From Galbibacter sp. BG1 (GTDB lineage Bacteria; Bacteroidota; Bacteroidia; Flavobacteriales; Flavobacteriaceae): a stretch of DNA of 64,000 bases. The translations under genes were made by a program, and so were the position numbers. Shown here one piece after another: positions 19,137 to 27,933 of the stretch. Position 1 is the first letter of the stretch; every line of letters begins with the position of its first letter. The notes below the pieces were generated by a model. The model saw only the letters and a list, made by a program, of their open reading frames with translations. It searched no databases and had not been told where the DNA came from. Location: NCBI RefSeq assembly GCF_013391805.1, contig NZ_CP058364.1, forward strand, positions 1,364,501 through 1,428,500, read 5' to 3'.

Positions 19137-19301
19137 ATGAATTTCGCAGGTTGGATTGTAGAAGCTTTTATAACCTCAAATTTAAGTCAAGGAGGGAGTT
19201 CGTTCGGTGATTTCATGGACGATCAAGGTTTATACATTCTTCTGAAAAAGATCTCTAGGATTGACATCAGTTTGTTATGGAATATTGAGATAAAATGCTA
19301 G
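19137..19301 (+). CDS. Possible small ORF or gene remnant (54 codons)
   Basis: A reading frame from ATG 19137 to TAG 19299 encodes a 54-residue peptide beginning MNFAGWIVEAFITSNL. The same frame stays open for nine codons upstream of the ATG without a start. No family recognised and no good ribosome-binding site. Most likely a fragment of a decayed gene in the otherwise empty 19033-19491 gap; the rest of that gap holds only a hairpin (19068) and a terminator (19379). Confidence 0.2.
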   Translation: MNFAGWIVEAFITSNLSQGGSSFGDFMDDQGLYILLKKISRIDISLLWNIEIKC

Positions 19302-19378
19302 TTTGAAAATTATACTTTTTGAAAAAGGAGTTAATAATTAGATTAATAAGTAAATAAACGTGTATTTATAACTTACAA

Positions 19379-19412
19379 AAATCCAGTCTATTTTTTAGGC
19401 TGGATTTTTTTG
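19379..19412. terminator. Bidirectional terminator between convergent units
   Basis: AAATCCAGTCTA (19379-19390) pairs with TAGGCTGGATTT (19396-19407) and has a T run on both strands. It lies 80 bases beyond the end of the PepSY gene on the minus strand and downstream of the small plus-strand ORFs. Confidence 0.7.
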
Positions 19413-19491
19413 TTTTTAGAGGCGTTTTTTGATAAAATCGAGGAAACACAGTAATTTTAGTGAGAGAAATAGACGTGCTAAAACTATTTTA

Positions 19492-20613
19492 TTATTTGTC
19501 TTGTTTCTTTTTGCTTCTATTTCTCCATATTATAAAGCCTGTTACAGGTAAAGAGGCACCAAAAAGACCTACGCAAACGGCCAAGATTTGTGTTGGTAAA
19601 CCACCCACCGTACCCATATGAATATCTAAACTTCCTTCTAAAATATCTTGATTTTTTTCAAATTCGGCTACTAAGGGAGTATCCAGTTGTCTTCCTGTAT
19701 AGCGGTTCAAAATTTGGTTATCGCCATAAAGATGAAGAAATCTATCATCGGTATCCAGTAAAATAAACTGCGAGTTAATAGCGTTGGGCTGTATGGCCAT
19801 AAGGGTAAGCTTATAGTTTTCGGGATACGATTTTTCAAACTCCTCGAATATAAATTGTAAACTTTTATAGCTTTTGTTGCTTGGTTGAGAATCGGCCATT
19901 GGTGGGTTTTTACCTACGAGTTCCGGGGAACCCCCAAAGGCGGCCACTACAGGTTTTTCCACCCATTCGAAAGACATTACAAGACCAGTAATTAAACTTA
20001 TTAAAATCAACCAACATGCGTAAAAACCATAAACACGATGAAAATCGTGATTCATTCTTTTTTTGGAAGCCGGATATTTTGGTTTAAAGGCGGTACGCGC
20101 TTGGTTTTTACTTCTTGGCCACCATAAGATGAGGCCAAGAATTAATTCAATAAAAAAAATAAGTGAGGCAACCCTAATAATCCAAAGTCCGAAATTACCC
20201 AATAGAAGTTGGGAATGAAAGTGAGCCACTAAAAAGAAGAAATTTGCAGAGGTAACATCTTCCCCAATTATTTTACCGGTATAAGGATTGATAAAGGTTA
20301 TTTTTAAGGTGGGCATATCGCTTCCCTCCTTAGGGATACCGCTTACTACATCGAAGGAGCGTTGCGGGTTGTTGTAGGTGTTTATCCAGAAATATTGTTC
20401 GGTGGGGTATTTAGCTTTAAAAGTATTTACTAGGGAGTCTACAGGCATTCTATTTCCTTCCGGTTTTACCGTTAAATGCTCTTTATTATAGGAATGCATG
20501 ATTTCTTCAGCAAAAACAAACATGGCACCAGAAAGGCACAATAAACATACAATAAGCCCAGATGACAAACCTATCCAAAGATGTATTTTTCTAATAGTTT
20601 TTTTATAGGACAT
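19492..20613 (-). CDS. PepSY-associated TM helix protein (iron/siderophore-linked)
   Basis: 373 residues of the PepSY_TM family. Four membrane helices are visible (~12-38, ~135-165, ~198-220, ~340-362) with the family start RKIHLWIGLSSG, a HFHSQLLLG motif, a D-x-H-R-V-Y-G motif and a late GSLDIHMGTVGG. Conserved histidines in the helices suggest haem or metal-linked electron transfer. Family members commonly accompany TonB siderophore receptors and are thought to reduce ferric-siderophores in the inner membrane; that reaction is inferred here. Last gene of a three-gene operon with the DUF4374 lipoprotein and the receptor. Confidence 0.85.
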   Translation of the reverse strand: MSYKKTIRKIHLWIGLSSGLIVCLLCLSGAMFVFAEEIMHSYNKEHLTVKPEGNRMPVDSLVNTFKAKYPTEQYFWINTYNNPQRSFDVVSGIPKEGSDMPTLKITFINPYTGKIIGEDVTSANFFFLVAHFHSQLLLGNFGLWIIRVASLIFFIELILGLILWWPRSKNQARTAFKPKYPASKKRMNHDFHRVYGFYACWLILISLITGLVMSFEWVEKPVVAAFGGSPELVGKNPPMADSQPSNKSYKSLQFIFEEFEKSYPENYKLTLMAIQPNAINSQFILLDTDDRFLHLYGDNQILNRYTGRQLDTPLVAEFEKNQDILEGSLDIHMGTVGGLPTQILAVCVGLFGASLPVTGFIIWRNRSKKKQDK

Positions 20614-20708
20614 GAAAATGTGTTTCTAAAAAATAAAATTGTATTCAAGAGATCCCGTAAACAAGGGAAAAGCGGAATCACATTTCTTTGATTCCGCTTC
20701 CCTAATTA

Positions 20709-21935
20709 TTAAAGCTTAAAAAGCGATTGTACCACTCCGCTATTTAAGTATAAGCGCTCGGTTACTTTATCGCCATCGTAACTGTAATATCCAGAGCCTT
20801 CACTATTGCTATATGGAATCCAAATTAGGTTGTCTTCTACAAAAGGCGCGTTAATAGATGCAAAATCGTTAATAGGGGCTCCTTCAATTTTAGTGGCAAC
20901 CTTGGTATCTATATCAATTTTGTGCAATACCATATTTTCTTCTACAAAATTGCTGTAATTCGGCGTAAAAGGCGTCGCTTTTATATACGTTATTAAGTCG
21001 TTGCCAATGCGAGAGGCACCACCCAAGAACCATTTAATTCCAGGTTCACTCACATAATCGTCGATAGCGATCTCGAAAGAGGTATCAAATTCATCTTCTC
21101 CCTTATTAATCCTTAAAATCTTTCCATTCCTATCGGCATTCAGCATATTCCCCATGGTATTTATGTAGAGGTCGCCTTCAGCATCGATTTGATAATCGTT
21201 AAGGTTGTCTGTGTAATAAGATATTTCTTGAGCTCCCTCGTAGGTAACTGTTTTTAAATATTCTTCGCTATCTATATCGATTACGGCCACAAAAACAGCG
21301 TCGTAAGCGCTAGAACCTAGTCCGTTCTCATCTTTATCATACTGAATATCGGCATAAAGCTTACCGTCCTTATTAATAAGCATACGCTGACCTATTTTTT
21401 CCAAAACGATGTTCTCATTTTCATCTTTTTTAGAAACCATGCTTAAATCTATTTCTCCGATACGCGTCATTGTAGAAGGATCAAACTTTTGAAGCTTTAG
21501 GTTTCCTCTTCCGCCGTCGAAATAATAACCTAGATTGTCATCGATTATTAAATAGTTGGTACTGTAATCTTCCCCGCTACTTACAATAAATCCGTCTGAA
21601 ACCAATTTGCCTTCTTCGCTAACATTGTATTTCTGAATTCCGTTTTGTCCTATGGCATTGTAGCCCATAAATACAGAACCTTTATAAGACTTGGCACCGT
21701 TTCGGGAAGCAGCAAGTTGCGTTGCATTATCGACTGCGGTAATATCAAACGCATCTTCTGGAAGGGATTCCATAGGTGCTACAAAACCACTTGTAGATTG
21801 CCCATCGGTCATTACCACAATTCCAAACTCTGCATCGTAGGTTTCGGTCGGGACTTTGGAGTTGCCGTCATCGCTGCTACATCCTATAGCTAGGGTCCCC
21901 GCTAAACTCAAAAAGAAAAAGTGTAGTTTTTTCAT
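20709..21935 (-). CDS. DUF4374-family lipoprotein
   Basis: 408 residues. Lipobox at the N-terminus (LAIGC, lipid on Cys19) followed by SSDDG, as usual for outer-membrane lipoproteins of Bacteroidota. The rest reads as a beta-propeller-like repeat of short strands with Asp-rich turns, ending in a Y-S-Y-D-G-D motif. DUF4374 genes typically sit between a TonB receptor and a PepSY gene, exactly as here (7 bases after the receptor stop, 95 bases before the PepSY start). Probably a surface or periplasmic binding component of siderophore uptake; the substrate is unknown. Confidence 0.82.
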   Translation of the reverse strand: MKKLHFFFLSLAGTLAIGCSSDDGNSKVPTETYDAEFGIVVMTDGQSTSGFVAPMESLPEDAFDITAVDNATQLAASRNGAKSYKGSVFMGYNAIGQNGIQKYNVSEEGKLVSDGFIVSSGEDYSTNYLIIDDNLGYYFDGGRGNLKLQKFDPSTMTRIGEIDLSMVSKKDENENIVLEKIGQRMLINKDGKLYADIQYDKDENGLGSSAYDAVFVAVIDIDSEEYLKTVTYEGAQEISYYTDNLNDYQIDAEGDLYINTMGNMLNADRNGKILRINKGEDEFDTSFEIAIDDYVSEPGIKWFLGGASRIGNDLITYIKATPFTPNYSNFVEENMVLHKIDIDTKVATKIEGAPINDFASINAPFVEDNLIWIPYSNSEGSGYYSYDGDKVTERLYLNSGVVQSLFKL

Positions 21936-21942
21936 AGTTCAA

Positions 21943-24312
21943 TTAATTTATAGTATATCTAATTTTAAAATTTATATTTCTTCCAGGTTTTTGTACCCGG
22001 AAATTATCGAATTGATCCTCGTTTAAAATATTATTGACCGCCATGCTTAGCCATAAAGGTTGGTTGTTTACTTTATAAGATATCCCCAAATCCCAGACGT
22101 ATTGCGTAGGGATTAGGAACTCATCGGCGTCTACGTCGGGTTTTTCAAAAATGTTATCCGATTCTAAATCCTTCGGAATGGAAAATCTGTAATAAAAATG
22201 GGTGTAACCAAAATTGGTGTATAGGTCGAAACGGTCGTTGGTGGCAAACGGATTGAAAATTTTATAATCTATGTTGAGGTTGGCGAATAAATAGGGAACA
22301 TTGGGCACCCTTGACCCCTCATTGAGTTCTTCTTGAGGATTATCGACGTCCACACGTCTTAAATCCTGAAAGGTCGCGTTTAAATTGGTAGTCAGGTTTT
22401 TATGCAACGTTTTTTTGATCCCGGCTTCTATTCCCATAACCCGAACATTGGACCAATTATCGTAAGTAGCGTATGGAATATTTGGAATGAGTTGAACCAA
22501 GTTTTTTTGATCCCTAAAAAATACATTGGTATCCAACCACCAAGATTTTTGTTTATCCAAAGGCAAATTAGCAGCAAGGTTCACATTATGGCTCCTTTCT
22601 GGAACAAGATTTGGGTTTCCAACGATAAACAAACCATCCCCAAAATACTCTTCGGCATCTGGAATACGGGTGGCATATTCATAGGTAAACCTTAAAAATC
22701 CTTTATTCTCCAGATTGTAGCGAACGGAATTGGCAATTCCATAATTATTTTGGGATTCTTCAGGGACATCTCCTTCATAGGCAAAATTTAAATCCACAGC
22801 TTGCGTAAGAATGCCAAATCTTTTTACTGTAAACTCATTTATAATTTTGTTATTCCACAGGGAACTGCGAATGCCAAGACCAGTAACATTTTTTACATAT
22901 TTAGCTTCAATGGTAAGCGGGTCGATATCGGTATTGGCAATTTTAATAGCAAATGGATCGCTACCCAAGCGAGTTTGTCTTGAATAAACGTGATTTAACA
23001 ATAGTTCGTGCTCATCGTTGAGTTTGTAACCAAAATATGCCCTTACCAAATTGTTTGTAAAAGTTATATTTTGCAGAGATTTGGTAGCAGAAAGTTCACC
23101 TCCGTTTTCTTCCCTGCGTTCTACTTCGCCATACCAATTGTATCTGTTGGCGGTGGTATCTATTGTTTTTGTTTTCAGCTCGCCATAAACGGCAAAAACA
23201 TCTGCACTAAAGCGATCGAACTGCTTTTGGTAGCGCATGGTAAGTCCAAAATTACTTTCTTCAAAATTTGCTTCTCCGTATGGCTCGGTTTGATAAATAT
23301 CGTTTTGAAGTTCTTTATCATAATCAAAGTAATTGAAACCTATCTCCCATCGGTCTGCAAAACTTGTTTCATGCAAATCTACTTTTACTTCAGAATAAAA
23401 GGGAGCTACCCCATCGTGGAAACGTCTAACATTGGCCTCTTCTTCACGGGCTGTTTCTGGGTCGGGTACAAGCACGTCAATCTTATAATCGTTGTCGGAA
23501 CTGATGTAATAACTGGACAAGCTTACGCCAAATTTAGAATTTGGAATGGCATAATATCCATTTAAGTTAAATTGTTGGGAATTAAAAGAGCCGTATTGGT
23601 AAGAAGCGTCAAGATAATTGCTCAGCCTTTGTTTGGTTACAAAATTCACACCACCACCCAAAGCATCCGAGCCCAAGGAGGCCGGTAAAACACCTTTGTA
23701 AACATCGATACGCTCTAGGGCGTCTACAGGAAGTAAACTAAAATTAAAGGCCCTTCCAAGATAATCTAAAGGAACCCCATCCTTAAAAAAACGGATTGCT
23801 TTTCCTTGTAACCCATTTATATTAATTTCGGTATTGCTTCCTACACCAGCATTCTGGCGTACTTTAAGGCCTGAGGTTTGATTGATTAACTGCGGAACGG
23901 AAATCGACTTTATCTTGGCTGAACTTAGATCTAGCACTTCTACCGCTTGCGCTTGAGCTGCGCTTTTCGCAGCGTCGGTTTGCACGCTCACCTCTTCCAG
24001 CTCGATAGAAGATTCTTCAATGCTTACTTGAAGGAAAGGAGCATCTTCCTTGCTAAAATCTACCAGGATAATTCTGTCTTTATATCCAATACCGGTAAAC
24101 GAAAGTTTTATCCTTTTCTTCTGAATATTCTGAATTGAAAATACACCATTGGAATCGGTAGAAGTTCCTTTATTGGTGTTTTGTATCATCACATTGATAC
24201 CGGCTAAAGGCTCTCCAGATGTAGCGGTAACTACTCCAGAAATTTCGAATCGCTCTTGCGAAAAAGAGGTTGAAAGCTTAAAGATCAATAAGATAGTAAC
24301 GAACCGAAACAT
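21943..24312 (-). CDS. TonB-dependent receptor, siderophore type
   Basis: 789 residues. Signal peptide 1-19 (TSFSQ), carboxypeptidase-regulatory-like domain ~22-105 (ISGVVTATSGEPLAGINV), plug ~115-230 (LINQTSGLKVRQNAGVG, DALERIDVYKGVLP, LGGGVNFVTK), then a 22-strand barrel ending NFKIRYTIN. First gene of a receptor-DUF4374-PepSY operon. Upstream is a perfect 13-bp inverted repeat resembling an iron-responsive operator. Together these point to ferric-siderophore or haem uptake rather than polysaccharide import (no SusD partner). The exact ligand cannot be read from the sequence. Confidence 0.88.
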   Translation of the reverse strand: MFRFVTILLIFKLSTSFSQERFEISGVVTATSGEPLAGINVMIQNTNKGTSTDSNGVFSIQNIQKKRIKLSFTGIGYKDRIILVDFSKEDAPFLQVSIEESSIELEEVSVQTDAAKSAAQAQAVEVLDLSSAKIKSISVPQLINQTSGLKVRQNAGVGSNTEININGLQGKAIRFFKDGVPLDYLGRAFNFSLLPVDALERIDVYKGVLPASLGSDALGGGVNFVTKQRLSNYLDASYQYGSFNSQQFNLNGYYAIPNSKFGVSLSSYYISSDNDYKIDVLVPDPETAREEEANVRRFHDGVAPFYSEVKVDLHETSFADRWEIGFNYFDYDKELQNDIYQTEPYGEANFEESNFGLTMRYQKQFDRFSADVFAVYGELKTKTIDTTANRYNWYGEVERREENGGELSATKSLQNITFTNNLVRAYFGYKLNDEHELLLNHVYSRQTRLGSDPFAIKIANTDIDPLTIEAKYVKNVTGLGIRSSLWNNKIINEFTVKRFGILTQAVDLNFAYEGDVPEESQNNYGIANSVRYNLENKGFLRFTYEYATRIPDAEEYFGDGLFIVGNPNLVPERSHNVNLAANLPLDKQKSWWLDTNVFFRDQKNLVQLIPNIPYATYDNWSNVRVMGIEAGIKKTLHKNLTTNLNATFQDLRRVDVDNPQEELNEGSRVPNVPYLFANLNIDYKIFNPFATNDRFDLYTNFGYTHFYYRFSIPKDLESDNIFEKPDVDADEFLIPTQYVWDLGISYKVNNQPLWLSMAVNNILNEDQFDNFRVQKPGRNINFKIRYTIN

Positions 24313-24318
24313 TATTTA

Positions 24319-24378
24319 ATTTAGACTGATTTAAAATAGGTAGCGAAGATAAAATATTTATTCGGAATCAGTCTAAAT
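24319..24378. promoter_or_regulatory. Paired inverted repeat / candidate iron-responsive operator
   Basis: ATTTAGACTGATT (24319-24331) and AATCAGTCTAAAT (24366-24378) are perfect reverse complements 34 bases apart. Each half also has local dyad symmetry (TTTAGACTGATTTAAA at 24320-24335; TTATT..GA-N5-TC..AATAA at 24359-24381). It lies 7 bases upstream of the TonB receptor start, in the region shared with the divergent MNIO unit. A Fur- or DtxR-type regulator is inferred, not shown. Confidence 0.55.
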
Positions 24379-24566
24379 AAATATAATAATTAACAATTCG
24401 ATAATAAGAGATTATAAAGATTGTCTTTATTTCTGTGTTGAAGAGTACTATTAAATCTTCATTTGTACCTATTATCAAGGAAAAACCCCCTATATTTTAA
24501 GAGATTAAAACCCTTGAAATCAATATGTTATTGTGTTTATATTTCCATAAATTAAAACATAGTATC

Positions 24567-25031
24567 ATGGAAACAGTAAAAAAATTTCGTAATGGAACCA
24601 TTAGAATGTCCATTCCGGCAAAAGTAGCTTACAACGGTAAAGCCTTTAAAGAAAGTATTTATCAATTATTGGATGAATTAGGTTGCCCTAAATGTTTTTC
24701 TGGAGTAGATTGTTATATCGATACATTCCGGGATTATATCTACGACCCAGAGAAAGCGGTTCTAAATCCAGTCGTGAAAGATAGAGTTGGATTTAAGGCC
24801 AATTGGAATAGTGATAAATTTTCGGATGGAACCCCAGTACCATTACCTTTCAACCAGTTAGCTAGCAATACGCTTACAGTAGCTTCATCTCCAAAATTAA
24901 CCGGAAGTATAGATAAAGTGGATAGTTTGATAGACAAGGTATTTGAAGAAATTGGTTGCCGAGCTTGTTGCTCTGGACACGACGTTTTCTTTAAAAATGT
25001 AATAGATACTCTAAGAATACCAAATTTATGA
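24567..25031 (+). CDS. Small protein with duplicated C-x2-C-x-SG-x-D motif; candidate MNIO substrate or partner
   Basis: 154 residues from ATG 24567 (METVKKFRNG); an upstream in-frame ATG at 24525 would only add a non-conserved-looking tail. No signal peptide or membrane helix. Two similar units can be aligned: ~20-60 with LGCPKCFSGVD (Cys40, Cys43, Cys49) and ~108-152 with IGCRACCSGHD (Cys131, Cys134, Cys135), each preceded by an amphipathic helix (SIYQLLDELG, SLIDKVFEEIG). Its stop overlaps the MNIO start (ATGA), so the two are made together. Known: MNIO enzymes modify cysteines of short precursor peptides. Inferred: this is the substrate, or a cysteine-bearing partner. No family recognised. 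Confidence 0.7.
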   Translation: METVKKFRNGTIRMSIPAKVAYNGKAFKESIYQLLDELGCPKCFSGVDCYIDTFRDYIYDPEKAVLNPVVKDRVGFKANWNSDKFSDGTPVPLPFNQLASNTLTVASSPKLTGSIDKVDSLIDKVFEEIGCRACCSGHDVFFKNVIDTLRIPNL

Positions 25032-26500
25032 TCTCTAAAGCCGAGAATAAATTTCAATGCCTACCCGAATTGGGGGTGGGCATTATTTATTCCCAAAAAA
25101 TCAAAGAAATAAATTTTCCTAAGGGATTATTGGATACTTTAGAGATTGAACCCCAGACACTTTGTATTAGAGACAAGAACGATAATTTGATTTTGCCAAA
25201 AAAGGTTTTTAAAGACCTCAATAATTTGCCATACAACAAGCTGGTGCACAGTATAGGAGCTCCGGTTGGAGGGTCCGTAAAACCCACAGAGGAACAACTA
25301 AAGCTTATCGATTATTGCAGTCGATTATTTAACAGTCCATGGATTACAGAACACCTTAGTTTTAATGCCACTACTTCTTTCAATACTGGGTTTTTTCTTC
25401 CACCATGCCAAACTGAAGAAGGATTACAAGTTGCAATTGAAAATATTCAAATATTGCAATCCAAATTAAAAAAACCTATTGCCATAGAAACAGGCGTAAA
25501 TTATTTACGGTGCAATAATAAAGAAATTGAAGATGGTAATTTTGTTGCTGAGCTTTGCAAAGCTACAGATTGCGGAATTTTGCTTGACATACATAATCTG
25601 TTTGCCAATCAATTGAACGGAAGGCAATCCATTGAAACTTTTATAGGTCAAATCCCGAAAGACAACGTGGTGGAAATTCATATTGCTGGAGGTACAGAAT
25701 TGAATAACCTTTGGTTGGACTCTCATTCTGGGCCTATAGACCAACGGTTGCTGGATATTACCAAGGAGGTATTGCCAGAATTTAAAAACCTAAAAGCCGT
25801 TACCTATGAAGTTTTCGATTCTTATCTCCCAATAATTGGAGACAAAGTGGTAATAAAAGAATTGGAGAAGGTTAGAAATCTTTGGGAAAGCCGAAAGGTA
25901 AAGCCCATATCTGGAGCTAATACAGAAATGCCGAAGGAGGTGATCAATATTCAAAAATTTAATCAGAATTACTCGGTAAAAGAATGGGAGAATACATTGG
26001 CAAACCTAGCTATCGATCGAAGTTTTTCAGGAGGATTAAAAGGGATGGCGAAAAGTAACCCCGACCGTATTGCGATGTATCAAAGTTTAATAAAAGAATT
26101 TAGAGCTTCCATGATAGCAAGAATATACAAACTAACCGTTAGATACCTTATGCTGACTTTAGGGATGGATGCATTTTACGTAATTCTTCAAGATTTTTGG
26201 AGCAAAACCCCTCCAGAGCAATTGAGCTACAAAGAAGCCCAGAACTTTGCACAATATTTGGAAAATAAGGCCTACAAAATGCCATGGTTATACCGATTGC
26301 TACGATACGAAGTAGCCATACTAAATTCTATTTTGCGCCACACAACTGAGATCGTTTCCTTTGATGTAGATCCTATGCCAATGTTAAATGCTTTGCATGA
26401 AGGGAAATTGCCTGAGATGATTGGCAAATCTGGAGATTATGAAATTGAGATCACCCCAGATGCTCACGATACCGCTCAGTGGACGGCTATTTCTTCCTAA
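25028..26500 (+). CDS. MNIO (DUF692) iron-dependent RiPP enzyme fused to a BufC/DUF2063-like domain
   Basis: 490 residues. Residues ~10-290 match the multinuclear non-heme iron oxidase fold (BufB/TglH/MbnB type, TIM barrel) with expected metal-ligand positions: H74 (LVHSIGAP), E108-H109 (ITEHLSF), E154 (AIETGVNYL), D187/H189/N190 (LLDIHNLFANQLN), E216/H218 (VEIHIAGG), D231/H233 (LDSHSGPID), E261 (TYEVFDSY). Residues ~310-465 resemble the N-terminal HvfC/BufC (DUF2063) domain, normally a separate partner: R-I-A-M-Y-x-x-L, L-x-x-x-L-G-x-D-x-F, W-L-Y-R-L-L-R-Y-E. Upstream gene overlaps by four bases. MNIOs oxidise cysteines to thio-heterocycles. Fusion assignment of the C-terminal part is weaker than the enzyme call. 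Confidence 0.82.
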   Translation: MISKAENKFQCLPELGVGIIYSQKIKEINFPKGLLDTLEIEPQTLCIRDKNDNLILPKKVFKDLNNLPYNKLVHSIGAPVGGSVKPTEEQLKLIDYCSRLFNSPWITEHLSFNATTSFNTGFFLPPCQTEEGLQVAIENIQILQSKLKKPIAIETGVNYLRCNNKEIEDGNFVAELCKATDCGILLDIHNLFANQLNGRQSIETFIGQIPKDNVVEIHIAGGTELNNLWLDSHSGPIDQRLLDITKEVLPEFKNLKAVTYEVFDSYLPIIGDKVVIKELEKVRNLWESRKVKPISGANTEMPKEVINIQKFNQNYSVKEWENTLANLAIDRSFSGGLKGMAKSNPDRIAMYQSLIKEFRASMIARIYKLTVRYLMLTLGMDAFYVILQDFWSKTPPEQLSYKEAQNFAQYLENKAYKMPWLYRLLRYEVAILNSILRHTTEIVSFDVDPMPMLNALHEGKLPEMIGKSGDYEIEITPDAHDTAQWTAISS

Positions 26501-26507
26501 AAACAAA

Positions 26508-26535
26508 AAGAGTTTCAAAATAAATTGAAACTCTT
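26508..26535. terminator. Hairpin after the MNIO gene
   Basis: AAGAGTTTCA (26508-26517) and TGAAACTCTT (26526-26535) form a perfect 10-bp stem eight bases after the MNIO stop. The T-rich side is on the minus strand, so it may stop transcription in both directions imperfectly. The remaining ~230 bases before recA hold no other recognisable element except a weak promoter. Confidence 0.55.
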
Positions 26536-26766
26536 CCTGTCGCTAATTCGTTGTTATTAAATATTTAAACATATTCATCATTGCAAAATAACAACGAACT
26601 TAGCCACCCTCAAGCTTGCCATTGCATAATCTAGCAACGGTCAAGGATTTCGATTTAATTATTAGTATATAGACATTGCACTGCATTAAATCGGTTGATC
26701 TTTGTTACTAGATGTCATTTATTTAAAAAGGTTGCGTAGCAAATTGTATGATGCAAAAAGAAATAG

Positions 26767-26774
26767 TATTTTAG
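26767..26774 (+). promoter_or_regulatory. Probable recA -7 element
   Basis: TATTTTAG matches TAnnTTTG except at one position and lies 30 bases before the recA ATG. No SOS-like palindrome is evident between it and the gene. Confidence 0.3.
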
Positions 26775-26804
26775 CACGAATCATAATAAAAGCAAAGAGA
26801 AAAA

Positions 26805-27812
26805 ATGAGTTCTGAAAAAGATGCGAAATTAAAAGCACTGAAGCTCACTTTAGACAAGTTGGATAAAACCTACGGTAAGGGAGCAGTAATGAAAATGGGA
26901 GATAGTGTGGTAGAAGATGTAGATGCTATCCCAACAGGCTCGCTTGGGCTGGATATTGCCTTAGGCGTTGGTGGATACCCACGGGGAAGGGTTATCGAAA
27001 TATATGGTCCGGAATCCTCTGGTAAAACCACCTTAACCCTGCACGCTATTGCAGAAGCACAAAAAGCGGGTGGAATTGCTGCTTTTATTGATGCCGAACA
27101 TGCCTTCGATCGTTTTTATGCCAAAAAACTTGGAGTAGATATAGATAACCTTATAATTTCTCAACCAGATCACGGGGAGCAGGCCTTGGAAATTGCCGAT
27201 AATTTAATACGTTCGGGAGCCATCGATATAGTAATTGTCGACTCTGTGGCGGCTTTAACCCCCAAAAGTGAGATTGAAGGGGAAATGGGAGATTCTAAAA
27301 TGGGACTTCATGCCCGTTTAATGTCGCAGGCACTTAGAAAGTTAACCGCCAGTATTAGTAAAACAAAATGTACGGTAATATTCATTAACCAGCTTAGGGA
27401 AAAGATAGGTGTAATGTTTGGAAATCCAGAGACTACAACAGGTGGTAATGCCTTGAAGTTCTATGCTTCTGTACGTTTGGATATTCGCCGATCTACTCAA
27501 ATAAAAGATAGCGGTGGCGATGCATCTGGAAATAAAACCAGGGTTAAGGTTGTTAAAAACAAAGTGGCGCCGCCTTTTAAATCTACAGAATTTGATATTA
27601 TGTATGGAGAAGGGATTTCCCGGGTAGGGGAAATTTTAGATCTAGGGGTAGAATTTGAAATTATTAAGAAAAGTGGTTCTTGGTTTAGCTATGGAGATAC
27701 CAAATTGGGGCAAGGTAGAGATGCCGTAAAGGTTTTACTACAAGACAATCCAGAGCTTTTAGAAGAATTGGAAGATAAAATACGAGAAGGGATAAAGGCA
27801 ATCAATAGCTAA
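26805..27812 (+). CDS. recA: Recombinase RecA
   Basis: 335 residues, full length. Walker [10 protein letters not shown], Walker B region [12 protein letters not shown], loop L1 with [21 protein letters not shown] and loop L2 with [21 protein letters not shown] are all present. It forms filaments on single-stranded DNA for homologous recombination and SOS induction. It is transcribed alone: a hairpin precedes it, and a strong terminator begins 25 bases after its stop. The window also carries dprA and recJ, other recombination-related genes, but far away. Confidence 0.99.
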   Translation: MSSEKDAKLKALKLTLDKLDKTYGKGAVMKMGDSVVEDVDAIPTGSLGLDIALGVGGYPRGRVIEIYGPESSGKTTLTLHAIAEAQKAGGIAAFIDAEHAFDRFYAKKLGVDIDNLIISQPDHGEQALEIADNLIRSGAIDIVIVDSVAALTPKSEIEGEMGDSKMGLHARLMSQALRKLTASISKTKCTVIFINQLREKIGVMFGNPETTTGGNALKFYASVRLDIRRSTQIKDSGGDASGNKTRVKVVKNKVAPPFKSTEFDIMYGEGISRVGEILDLGVEFEIIKKSGSWFSYGDTKLGQGRDAVKVLLQDNPELLEELEDKIREGIKAINS

Positions 27813-27836
27813 GACTCGTCTTCCGTAAAAAATTAC

Positions 27837-27867
27837 AATCCCAAGCAGCAATGTTTGGGATTTTTTT
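27837..27867 (+). terminator. recA terminator
   Basis: AATCCCAA (27837-27844) and TTGGGATT (27855-27862) pair perfectly, followed by a run of T to 27867. Confidence 0.85.
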
Positions 27868-27933
27868 GTGTTCATCTTTCGGTGTACGCAACCATTTGTT
27901 ATTCACTGCATCTAAAAGAAAAAGTAATTAAAA

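Noticed and set aside
23008-23565. 185-codon plus-strand frame inside the TonB receptor
   Set aside because: Antisense to the receptor barrel, whose frame is intact with clear plug and barrel motifs.
24525-24566. Upstream start for the Cys-motif protein (ATG 24525)
   Set aside because: It would add a 14-residue stretch with no similarity to either repeat unit; ATG 24567 gives a clean METVKKF start.
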